Origin: Bacteroidales bacterium
Lineage (GTDB): Bacteria; Bacteroidota; Bacteroidia; Bacteroidales; UBA1402
Reading direction: 5' to 3'
Assembly: GCA_021373135.1 (NCBI GenBank)
Contig: JAJFTH010000003.1
Location: 62,001 to 126,000 of the forward strand
DNA length: 64,000 bases
A model generated the notes under the pieces. The model was not told the DNA's origin. It searched no databases and was given only the letters and a program-made list of their open reading frames with translations. A program made the position numbers and the translations under genes. Position 1 is the stretch's first letter, and each line of letters opens with the position of its first letter. This document shows, piece by piece, positions 1 through 8,774 of this stretch.

Positions 1-2
1 AT

Positions 3-143
3 TTGGATGGTAGATTATTGCTTTCAAAAGAAATTACATCTAAAGAGAATGTTTCGGTAAGTTCTCTGTCAAATGGCGTTTACTTAGTCCGTATTAAATC
101 AAACAATATAACGAGAACAGAAAAGCTAATTATTCAACGATAG
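3..143 (+). CDS. C-terminal fragment of a T9SS-secreted protein (type A sorting domain)
   Basis: Only the last 46 codons are inside the window; the gene continues to the left. The tail contains SLSNGVYLVRIKSN followed by a basic end, TEKLIIQR. That is the usual shape of a Por_Secre_tail (type A) sorting domain, in which a GxYxVxI strand is followed by a short Lys/Arg-rich terminus. Such domains send proteins through the type IX secretion system to the cell surface. The function of the missing N-terminal part cannot be inferred. The family call rests on this short motif only. Confidence 0.72.
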   Translation: MDGRLLLSKEITSKENVSVSSLSNGVYLVRIKSNNITRTEKLIIQR

Positions 144-595
144 TAAATATTCGGAGTCTGCACAATAAACTATGACAGCCTATACCATTATGTTGGAAAT
201 GAAAAAGCTTCTTAAACTGGATCAATCACGCTAAAAAGAGTGAAGGAGATCACTTATAATATGTATCAACTCAATTACAGATTACCAAACTCAAAAACGG
301 AGAAAAAGCAAATCCTGAACATGGACAAAGAGTAGCGGGAACTCTACGAGATCGTGATGAAACGGGATATTTTATAAGCGTTTTTTCCGGGTGCCCCAAT
401 GACGAAAACAGTAAGAGGGTGTCTCAGAGTTTTGAGACACCCTCTTACTTTTGCACCCAGACTAAAGTTTGTGGCATATTTATTATAGTAATTGAGACAT
501 CTGGTAAAAAAATACGAAAGCATTTTACAGCAATCGTAATCTTCTTAAAATTTCTACTGTTTTTATTTGGATTTTAAAACAGTATCTCTTTTTAT
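144..595. other. Gene-poor stretch, possible decayed sequence
   Basis: About 450 bases without a convincing gene. Short open pieces (for example from the ATG at 261) end after about two dozen codons and I do not recognise them. The only clear structure is the perfect hairpin at 410-449. The AT-rich part from 480 to 595 lies downstream of the asnB stop and could hold its terminator, but no clear stem is visible there. The stretch may be the remains of a degraded gene or mobile element; I cannot show this from sequence alone. Confidence 0.4.
410..449. terminator. Perfect 17-bp inverted repeat with 6-nt loop
   Basis: The arm AGTAAGAGGGTGTCTCA (410-426) is exactly complementary to TGAGACACCCTCTTACT (433-449) around the loop GAGTTT. 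A short T run follows on the plus strand and an A-rich/T-rich context on the other, so it could terminate transcription in either direction. Arms this long and perfect are unusual for a plain terminator. A palindromic mobile repeat or the end of a lost insertion element is an alternative reading. Confidence 0.6.
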
Positions 596-2260
596 TTAAT
601 AAGCTTGTTCGTGCACGGTATGAACAGCACGGCCGGAAGGGTCGTTCATCTTTTTGAATGCTTCATCCCATTCAAGTGCGATGGGCGTGCTACAGGCAAC
701 GGAAGGAACGGAAGGGACACAGGCCGCTGCAGTATCTGTCGGAAAATGTTCGGCAAAAATGCAGCGATAAAAATATTCTTCTTTGTTCAATGGAGGGTTG
801 ACAGGGAAGCGTTCAGCGGCATGAGTCATATCCTCATCGCTCACTTTTTCAATAGCGTTGGCTTTCAGATAGTCAATCCATCCGTAACCTACCCCGTCTG
901 AGAATTGTTCTTTCTGACGCCAGGCTACTTCTGCAGGTAGATAATCTTCGAAAGCTTTACGAAGTATATACTTTTCGATGCGTCCGTCTTTGCACATTTT
1001 ATCTGCCGGATTCAGTCGCATGGCTACGTCCATAAACTCTTTATCCAAAAATGGCACACGGCCTTCAACACCCCATGCAGCCAATGATTTGTTGGCTCGC
1101 AGGCAGTCATACAAATGGAGTTTGTCTAATTTGCGTACCGTTTCTTCATGGAGGTCTTTTGGCGATGGTGCTTTGTGAAAATAGAGATAGCCACCGAAAA
1201 TCTCGTCTGCACCCTCTCCTGAAAGCACCATTTTGACACCCATGGCTTTGATGGCCCTGGCTAAAATATACATCGGCGTTGAGGCTCTGACGGTAGTGAC
1301 ATCATACGTTTCCAAATGATAAATAACGTCACTGATGGCATCCATTCCTTGTTCAATGGTGAAATTGATTTCATGATGTACTGTTCCGATGTGATTTGCA
1401 ACTTTGCGTGCTGCAATCAAGTCTGGTGAGCCTGCCAGCCCTACAGCAAATGAGTGAAGTTGAGGCCACCAAGCTTCTACTTCGTCACCGCTTTCGACGC
1501 GTTTGGCTGAATATTTTTTAGCTATGGCGGAAATAATCGAAGAATCCAAACCTCCTGAAAGAAGCACTCCGTATGGAACATCCGACATCAATTGACGTTT
1601 AACCGCTGATTCCAAAGCGTCTCTAAGCTCTTCTACTGAAGTCTTGTTATCCTTGACAGATTCATAGGAGACCCAGTCACGTTTATACCAGCGTTCCGGT
1701 GTGCCTTTTCGACTGTCAAGCTGATGTCCCGGAAGAAAGACCTCCACTTTTGTGCAATAGGGCAGGAGTGCTTTCATCTCTGATGCGACAAAGAATTGGT
1801 TTTTATCATCCCATCCCATATATAAAGGAATGACCCCCATAGGATCACGGGCAATCAGGTAAATATTTTTTTCAATATCATAGAGTGCAAAAGCGAAAAT
1901 GCCATTCAAATCCTCCAGAAAATCGGTACCTTTGTCTTTATAAAGTGCCAATATGACTTCGCAATCGGATTTTGTCTGAAAATCATATTTACCTTTATAA
2001 CGCTCTCTAATTTCCTTATGATTATAGATTTCACCATTTACTGCCAATACACAGGTTTTATCAGGCGAGTACAATGGTTGACTGCCGGACATCGGGTCAA
2101 CGATGGAAAGTCGTTCGTGAGCCAATATGGCCTTTTCTCCACAATAAATGCCAGACCAATCAGGCCCTCTGTGTCTAATCTTTTTTGCCATTTTAAGAAT
2201 CTGAGGTCTCAGTTCTTTGGCTGAATGCTGAAGTTCAAATGCTCCTACGAATCCACACAT
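596..2260 (-). CDS. asnB: Asparagine synthase B (glutamine-hydrolysing)
   Basis: Makes asparagine from aspartate, ATP and glutamine-derived ammonia. The start is placed at 2260 so that the protein begins MCGFVGAF: Cys2 must be exposed as the N-terminal nucleophile of the class II glutaminase domain. This gives 554 residues, the length of E. coli AsnB. A longer frame reaches 2329 but would bury Cys2, and the TATATTTG promoter box at 2289-2296 lies inside that extension. The N-terminal half carries RHRGPD and NGEIYNH glutaminase motifs. The C-terminal synthetase half has the PPi-loop SGGLDSS and SGEGADE. It is transcribed divergently from pyrG, another glutamine amidotransferase. Confidence 0.95.
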   Translation of the reverse strand: MCGFVGAFELQHSAKELRPQILKMAKKIRHRGPDWSGIYCGEKAILAHERLSIVDPMSGSQPLYSPDKTCVLAVNGEIYNHKEIRERYKGKYDFQTKSDCEVILALYKDKGTDFLEDLNGIFAFALYDIEKNIYLIARDPMGVIPLYMGWDDKNQFFVASEMKALLPYCTKVEVFLPGHQLDSRKGTPERWYKRDWVSYESVKDNKTSVEELRDALESAVKRQLMSDVPYGVLLSGGLDSSIISAIAKKYSAKRVESGDEVEAWWPQLHSFAVGLAGSPDLIAARKVANHIGTVHHEINFTIEQGMDAISDVIYHLETYDVTTVRASTPMYILARAIKAMGVKMVLSGEGADEIFGGYLYFHKAPSPKDLHEETVRKLDKLHLYDCLRANKSLAAWGVEGRVPFLDKEFMDVAMRLNPADKMCKDGRIEKYILRKAFEDYLPAEVAWRQKEQFSDGVGYGWIDYLKANAIEKVSDEDMTHAAERFPVNPPLNKEEYFYRCIFAEHFPTDTAAACVPSVPSVACSTPIALEWDEAFKKMNDPSGRAVHTVHEQAY

Positions 2261-2288
2261 AATGTCATTAAAAAAAGTAAATATGCGA

Positions 2289-2296
2289 CAAATATA
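2289..2296 (-). promoter_or_regulatory. Candidate -7 box (TATATTTG) for asnB
   Basis: On the minus strand the sequence reads TATATTTG, matching the Bacteroides TAnnTTTG -7 consensus. It lies about 30 bases before the MCGFVG start codon. No clear TTTG -33 element is seen at the right distance. Confidence 0.5.
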
Positions 2297-2329
2297 CAAC
2301 ATAATTGGATAAAATATAGCATAAGACAA

Positions 2330-2541
2330 TTAAAAATAAATAAATAGGTGTCAAAATGTATCATTGGGTATATCTTGACATTCTTTCTAACTAAATTGCA
2401 CTTTTCTGAAAACCTGATGCAATGCTTCGTCCTTATATTAAATGCCGTGCATTTTGTTATTATATTTTATGCAAATCAAACAATAAGATAGATACAATTG
2501 AAAATCGAATGATTCATGTTTGATTGTATGAATATTATTTA
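2330..2541. other. AT-rich intergenic spacer between asnB and pyrG
   Basis: The gap between the two divergent start codons is about 310 bases. It holds one promoter box per gene (2289-2296 and 2519-2549). I see no gene, RNA or strong inverted repeat in the AT-rich middle. Confidence 0.4.
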
Positions 2542-2549
2542 TAATTTTG
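2519..2549 (+). promoter_or_regulatory. Promoter for pyrG (TTTG, 19-bp spacer, TAATTTTG)
   Basis: TTTG at 2519-2522 and TAATTTTG at 2542-2549 are separated by 19 bases. This matches the Bacteroides sigma-ABfr -33/-7 consensus. The expected start of transcription is about 15 bases before the pyrG ATG, giving a very short leader. Confidence 0.65.
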
Positions 2550-2558
2550 TCATTTTAA

Positions 2559-4169
<1,611 letters not shown>

Positions 4170-4189
4170 AGCATTGATCATGCATTGAC

Positions 4190-4226
4190 AAAAAAGAGCG
4201 TTTCTCCATGAGGTACGCTCTTTTTT
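4190..4226 (+). terminator. Rho-independent terminator of pyrG
   Basis: The 12-bp stem AAAAAAGAGCGT (4190-4201) pairs with ACGCTCTTTTTT (4215-4226) around a 13-base loop, ending in a T run. It lies 20 bases after the pyrG stop and could also work on the other strand. Confidence 0.85.
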
Positions 4227-4246
4227 GATGATGGATTCCTATAAAA

Positions 4247-4279
4247 AAACTCCCGCAATCGAATGGACTGCGGGAGTTT
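4247..4279 (-). terminator. Terminator of the GGGtGRT operon
   Basis: The 11-bp stem AAACTCCCGCA (4247-4257) pairs with TGCGGGAGTTT (4269-4279). On the minus strand it is followed by seven T residues, the usual form of an intrinsic terminator. It lies 20 bases beyond the stop codon at 4301. Confidence 0.85.
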
Positions 4280-4300
4280 ACTATTTTAAAAACGGAAGTT

Positions 4301-5302
4301 TTATTTCCTCATGGCTTCTTCAACTGCAACTGCGATAGCTACAGTAGCACCAACCATAGGGTTGTTACCGATACCCAGAAATCCCATCATTTCCACGTGA
4401 GCAGGAACGGAAGAAGAACCGGCGAATTGGGCATCTGAATGCATGCGGCCCATGGTGTCGGTCATACCATAAGAGGCAGGACCTGCAGCCATATTGTCGG
4501 GGTGCAGGGTACGACCCGTACCACCACCGGAAGCAACAGAGAAGTATTTTTCGCCTTTTTCGAGGCGTTCTTTTTTGTAAGTACCGGCGACAGGGTGCTG
4601 GAAACGGGTAGGATTGGTAGAGTTCCCCGTGATGGATACGTCTACGCCTTCTTTCCACATGATAGCAACACCTTCGCGGACATCATCGGCACCGTAGCAT
4701 TTCACTTTGCTGCGAAGGCCGGTAGAGTAAGCATATTCCTTAACGACTTTCAGCTCGCTGGTAAAATAGTCAAACTGCGTTTGTACATAGGTAAAACCAT
4801 TGATACGGGAAATGATCATGGCCGCATCCTTACCCAGACCGTTCAGGATAACGCGAAGCGGTTCCTTGCGTACTTTGTTTGCTTTTTCAGCGATTTGGAT
4901 GGCTCCTTCTGCAGCAGCAAAAGATTCATGACCGGCCAGGAAAGCAAAACATTTGGTTTCTTCACGAAGAAGTCTTGCAGCCAGGTTGCCGTGCCCGATA
5001 CCAACCTTGCGATCGTCAGCAACAGAACCCTTGATACAGAAAGCCTGTAAACCCAAACCGATAGCTTCAGCGGCATCAGCAGCGTTTTTGCAACCTTTTT
5101 TGATAGCGATGGCAGCACCCATAACATAAGCCCATTTTGCATTTTCAAAACAGATGGGTTGGGTCTTTTCACATATGGTATAAGGATCGATTCCTTTGGC
5201 GTCGCAAATGGATTTTGCTTCTTCGAGGCTTGCAATACCATTTTCCTTCAATACAGCATTGATATGGTCAATTCTGCGTTCGTAACTTTCAAATAATGCC
5301 AT
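4301..5302 (-). CDS. GGGtGRT family protein (unknown function)
   Basis: A 333-residue soluble protein with the name-giving motif GGGTGRT at residues 259-265. It has no signal peptide or membrane segment. It is rich in cysteine for a cytoplasmic protein (Cys33, 44, 51, 71, 89, 118 and 202), which would suit metal or cluster binding, but no ligand set is established. The ATG at 5302 follows a strong AGGAGG Shine-Dalgarno, unusual in this phylum, 17 bases after the stop of the NifU-like gene. The pair therefore forms an operon closed by a terminator. A joint role in iron-sulfur chemistry is inference from the neighbour; the family is uncharacterised as far as I know. Confidence 0.85.
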   Translation of the reverse strand: MALFESYERRIDHINAVLKENGIASLEEAKSICDAKGIDPYTICEKTQPICFENAKWAYVMGAAIAIKKGCKNAADAAEAIGLGLQAFCIKGSVADDRKVGIGHGNLAARLLREETKCFAFLAGHESFAAAEGAIQIAEKANKVRKEPLRVILNGLGKDAAMIISRINGFTYVQTQFDYFTSELKVVKEYAYSTGLRSKVKCYGADDVREGVAIMWKEGVDVSITGNSTNPTRFQHPVAGTYKKERLEKGEKYFSVASGGGTGRTLHPDNMAAGPASYGMTDTMGRMHSDAQFAGSSSVPAHVEMMGFLGIGNNPMVGATVAIAVAVEEAMRK

Positions 5303-5319
5303 TTTATATTCCTCCTTAT

Positions 5320-6012
5320 TTATTGTTTACGTGGATCGATGTATTTAACTCCTTCAGCAAAACGACCATAGCTGGAAGTCATTTTCTTCAACGCTTCGGT
5401 GGCGTCGGTGCCTTTTTTGATCTCTTCCATAAATTTACCAAAGTTGACAAATTCATAACCGATGATCTGGTCCTCGGCATCAAGGGCAATGCGGGTGCAA
5501 TAACCTTCAGCCATTTCAAGGTAACGAGGTCCTTTTTCCAAGGTTCCGTACATGGTTCCGACCTGGCTGCGTAAGCCTTTGCCAAGGTCCTCCAAACCTG
5601 CACCGATAGGCAGGCCGCCTTCAGAGAAAGCAGATTGTGTGCGACCATAAGCGATTTGCAGGAACAATTCGCGCATGGCGGTATTAATTGCGTCACATAC
5701 CAAGTCAGTGTTCAGGGCTTCCAATATAGTCTTTCCGGGAAGGATTTCAGCAGCCATGGCGGCAGAGTGAGTCATACCGGAGCAACCGACCGTTTCGACC
5801 AAAGCTTCCTGAATGATACCGTCCTTAACGTTCAACGTAAGCTTACAAGCTCCTTGCTGGGGTGCACACCAGCCAATACCGTGTGTAAGACCTGAAATGT
5901 CTTTCACCTCTTTGGCTCTTACCCACTTTCCTTCTTCGGGAATAGGAGCTGACGCGTGATTTGCTCCTTTTTTTACACAACACATTTGTTGCACTTCGTG
6001 TGAATAAATCAT
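5320..6012 (-). CDS. NifU/IscU-like iron-sulfur cluster scaffold, extended form
   Basis: A 230-residue protein with a NifU N-terminal-like region. GWCAPQQGAC (Cys49, Cys56), GCSGMTHSAA (Cys77) and LVCDAINTAM (Cys106) give cysteines at the spacing expected of an IscU-type scaffold. IscU itself is about 130 residues; this one has about 100 extra C-terminal residues, containing YGRTQSAFSEGG and a second alpha/beta stretch. An extra CC pair sits near the N-terminus (residues 11-12). No sufABCD or iscS lies nearby. Its only operon partner is the GGGtGRT protein downstream, so it may serve a specific client rather than general assembly; that is inference. Confidence 0.8.
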   Translation of the reverse strand: MIYSHEVQQMCCVKKGANHASAPIPEEGKWVRAKEVKDISGLTHGIGWCAPQQGACKLTLNVKDGIIQEALVETVGCSGMTHSAAMAAEILPGKTILEALNTDLVCDAINTAMRELFLQIAYGRTQSAFSEGGLPIGAGLEDLGKGLRSQVGTMYGTLEKGPRYLEMAEGYCTRIALDAEDQIIGYEFVNFGKFMEEIKKGTDATEALKKMTSSYGRFAEGVKYIDPRKQ

Positions 6013-6229
6013 CTTTAATTATTTTTTGTGAGAAATTATTATAAACATAATACCATCCTATTGAAAATCAAAGCTTTAATATTAGCTTGGACCGACTGTA
6101 AAAAGCCACGCAATATTAGTCAAAAAAAGGATAATATGCAAGCCGGTTTAGCTAAAATAACAAGGTTGACTGATCGTATGAATAACAGGTAAAAAGGTAT
6201 TTTTAAGAAAAAAAATGGACATAAGTGGA

Positions 6230-6237
6230 TATTTTTG
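6230..6237 (+). promoter_or_regulatory. Candidate -7 box (TATTTTTG) for the coiled-coil protein gene
   Basis: TATTTTTG matches TAnnTTTG and lies 33 bases before the ATG at 6271. No TTG is seen at the -33 distance. Confidence 0.45.
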
Positions 6238-6270
6238 TGTACTTTTAGCCATCATTGATTGTACTAAAAA

Positions 6271-6705
6271 ATGTTAGACGATATGGATTCTATTATTTCT
6301 CCTCGTGCATCGGGTGAATCGGATGTGGTGAATTCTCAGAAAAACAGAATGCATGACCCTTGGTATAAAGCTATTGAAGATAGGAATAATTTAATCAAGG
6401 CACGCGAGGATCAGGCGCATGAACTTAAAGTTTCCGTTCAACACCTTAAGGATGAATCTCTGAAAATCAACAATAAGAATGAGAGAATTCTTGATGAATT
6501 TAGGAAGATAATCTCTGCTTCTGATGATGAACTTCATGCAAAGACAGATGAGTTGATACAAAAAATCGACGAAATGAAAAATAGATTGGAAGAATACCGT
6601 TTTGAAAGTAAAGCGAAGTGGATTTCCTTTAAGTGTGAATACATCCATAAAATGAATGAACTGGAAAAGGCTGTCAGCAGCCTTGTTGTTAGTAATCATA
6701 TTTAG
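6271..6705 (+). CDS. Small coiled-coil protein, unknown function
   Basis: A 144-residue, highly charged protein. From about residue 35 to 135 it is predicted helical with coiled-coil character, with repeated Lys/Glu/Leu patterns such as IQKIDEMKNRLEEYRFE. There is no signal peptide, membrane segment or recognisable catalytic motif. Met1 (6271) is used as the start; Met5 (6283) is possible. It is followed 26 bases later by a 45-residue basic protein and then by PPi-phosphofructokinase, possibly as one transcription unit. I do not recognise the family. Confidence 0.65.
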   Translation: MLDDMDSIISPRASGESDVVNSQKNRMHDPWYKAIEDRNNLIKAREDQAHELKVSVQHLKDESLKINNKNERILDEFRKIISASDDELHAKTDELIQKIDEMKNRLEEYRFESKAKWISFKCEYIHKMNELEKAVSSLVVSNHI

Positions 6706-6731
6706 ATAAACATTTTTAAAAACAATGAACC

Positions 6732-6869
6732 ATGTCAAAAGAAAAAAGCATCGTTGAGAAAAGCAGTAAGAAAGCTCCTCAAAAAACATTGAAAGAAAAA
6801 AGAGCAGACAAGCAAGCCAAACGTTCGGGGCGGGGTGATGAATCAAAAATTTCATTTCCTGGCAAATAA
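6732..6869 (+). CDS. 45-residue lysine-rich protein, unknown function
   Basis: A short frame from ATG 6732 to TAA 6869. It encodes a very basic protein that starts MSKEKSIVEK and contains KKAPQKTLKEKRADKQAKR. It has no hydrophobic stretch. The composition suggests nucleic-acid or ribosome binding, but this is inference. The compositional bias, the ordered frame and the position between two genes on the same strand support a real gene. I recall similar short Lys-rich proteins in other Bacteroidales but cannot verify this here. Confidence 0.55.
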   Translation: MSKEKSIVEKSSKKAPQKTLKEKRADKQAKRSGRGDESKISFPGK

Positions 6870-7011
6870 GAACAGTATCATCCTTAAAAAATATTGAACA
6901 CGGATAATCATGTCTTTTATCGTTTTATATGTGAAAAAAAATGACGAAATTTGTGCGATTTTTTGAAAACTAGAAAAGCAATCGAATTTCTCATAATAAT
7001 ATAGAACGAAA

Positions 7012-8658
7012 ATGACAAAAAGTGCCTTACAAATTGCGCGAGCTGCGTATCAACCAAAAATGCCACAGGCTTTGAAAAAAGCTGTGAAAATGGTTGAGGG
7101 AGAAGCAACACAGTCTGTTGCTGACCAAGATTCCATCAAAAAACTTTTTCCGAACACTTATGGCATGCCGTTGGTGACGTTTGAGTCCACTTCGGAAAAG
7201 ACTTCATACGAACCAGTTAATGTCGGTGTGATCCTTTCCGGTGGACAAGCTCCCGGCGGACACAATGTGATTGCCGGTATTTTTGACGGTATCAAGCAAA
7301 TGAATGCGGCTTCCAGGCTGTTTGGTTTCATTCTTGGCCCCAGTGGTCTGATTGAGCACAATTATATGGAACTCACTTCTGATATTATTGATGAATATCG
7401 CAATACCGGCGGATTTGATATTATCGGTTCTGGCCGTACCAAACTTGAAAGCAAAGATCAGTTTGACAAAGGTCTGATTATCTTGAAGGCTCTTGATATC
7501 AAGGCTTTGGTTATTATTGGAGGGGATGATTCCAATACCAATGCATGTGTTCTGGCCGAATATTATTCAGCCATCGGAGCAGGTGTTCAGGTGATTGGCT
7601 GTCCGAAGACCATTGATGGTGACTTGAAAAACGCCCAGATTGAAACTTCATTTGGCTTTGACACGGCATGTAAAGTCTATTCCGAAGTCATCGGAAATAT
7701 TCAGCGTGATTGTAATTCTGCCCGTAAATACTGGCACTTCATCAAACTGATGGGCCGTTCTGCTTCACACATTGCTTTGGAATGTGCTTTGCAGGTTCAA
7801 CCTAATTATTGTATCATTTCAGAAGAAGTTGAGGCAAAAAATCTTTCTTTGGATGATTTGGTTACAGATATTGCAAAAACAGTGGCAAAACGTGCGGAAG
7901 TAGGAAACAATTTCGGTACCGTGCTGATTCCTGAAGGAGTGATTGAATTTATACCTGCTATCAAGAACTTGATCGAGGAATTGAATGATTTTCTTGCTTC
8001 ACATCAGGAAGAGTTCAATCTGATCCGTCGTTCGGAACAACGCAACTATATCATCAAGATGTTGAGTAAGGAAAATTCTGACATTTATGCTTCATTGCCC
8101 GAAGGTGTTGCCCGTCAGCTCACACTTGACCGTGACCCTCACGGAAATGTCCAGGTTTCTTTGATTGAAACAGAGAAACTTTTAGCTGAAATGGTTGGCG
8201 TTAAATTGGCAGAATGGAAAACAGAAGGAAAATATATCGGCAACTTCGCCACACAAGTTCATTTCTTCGGTTATGAAGGCCGTTGTGCAGCTCCGTCCAA
8301 TTATGATGCTGATTATTGCTATTCGTTGGGTTATACCGCATCGAACCTGATTGCTTTCGGAAAAACAGGTTATATGTCTTCTGTCCGTAACACGACAGCA
8401 CCTGCAGACCAATGGATTGCAGGCGGTGTGCCCATCACCATGATGATGAACATGGAACGCCGTCACGGGGAAATGAAACCTGTCATCCAAAAAGCACTGG
8501 TAGACCTGAATGGTGCACCATTCAGAAAATTTGCCTCAAAACGTGCGGCATGGGCCATCCAGACAGACTATGTTTATCCGGGTCCTATTCAATACTTCGG
8601 ACCGACTGAAGTATGCGACCAACCGACCAAGACATTGGTCCTGGAGAGTAAAAAATAA
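7012..8658 (+). CDS. pfp: Pyrophosphate-dependent 6-phosphofructokinase (long, PFP-beta type)
   Basis: Phosphorylates fructose 6-phosphate at C1 with PPi instead of ATP; the reaction is reversible and serves glycolysis and gluconeogenesis. The 548-residue length and N-terminal extension are those of the long PPi-PFK clade. GGDDS (residues 170-174) has Asp where ATP enzymes have Gly, the mark of PPi specificity. The catalytic loop PKTIDGD (198-204) carries the lysine that blocks ATP use. The phosphate-binding loop is LSGGQAPGGHN near residue 75. A terminator follows at 8710. Pyruvate phosphate dikinase, which releases PPi in its catabolic direction, is also encoded in this window (62757 onward). 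Confidence 0.95.
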   Translation: MTKSALQIARAAYQPKMPQALKKAVKMVEGEATQSVADQDSIKKLFPNTYGMPLVTFESTSEKTSYEPVNVGVILSGGQAPGGHNVIAGIFDGIKQMNAASRLFGFILGPSGLIEHNYMELTSDIIDEYRNTGGFDIIGSGRTKLESKDQFDKGLIILKALDIKALVIIGGDDSNTNACVLAEYYSAIGAGVQVIGCPKTIDGDLKNAQIETSFGFDTACKVYSEVIGNIQRDCNSARKYWHFIKLMGRSASHIALECALQVQPNYCIISEEVEAKNLSLDDLVTDIAKTVAKRAEVGNNFGTVLIPEGVIEFIPAIKNLIEELNDFLASHQEEFNLIRRSEQRNYIIKMLSKENSDIYASLPEGVARQLTLDRDPHGNVQVSLIETEKLLAEMVGVKLAEWKTEGKYIGNFATQVHFFGYEGRCAAPSNYDADYCYSLGYTASNLIAFGKTGYMSSVRNTTAPADQWIAGGVPITMMMNMERRHGEMKPVIQKALVDLNGAPFRKFASKRAAWAIQTDYVYPGPIQYFGPTEVCDQPTKTLVLESKK

Positions 8659-8709
8659 TTGGCAGAAAGACTGACTCTAGAATCCGCCAGAGGTTTTTAG
8701 TAAATATAA

Positions 8710-8751
8710 AAATGCTCCTCAAATGCTTTATCTAACATTTGGGGAGCATTT
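8710..8751. terminator. Intrinsic terminator after pfp
   Basis: AAATGCTCCTCAAATG (8710-8725) pairs with CATTTGGGGAGCATTT (8736-8751) over 16 positions with one non-Watson-Crick pair and a 10-base loop. It lies between the convergent ends of pfp and the PUL operon and could serve both. Confidence 0.8.
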
Positions 8752-8774
8752 CATTCATCATAAAACCATTCATT

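Noticed and set aside
2261..2329. N-terminal extension of AsnB
   Set aside because: Cys2 of MCGFVG must become the N-terminal residue, and the extension contains the TATATTTG promoter box.
4439..5050. 203-codon open frame on the plus strand
   Set aside because: It lies opposite the strongly supported GGGtGRT gene and has no family motif; it is a shadow of that gene's codon use.
6013..6229. A small RNA or riboswitch upstream of the 144-residue protein
   Set aside because: The stretch has short direct repeats (AATATTAG) but no stable stem or known riboswitch core that I could recognise.
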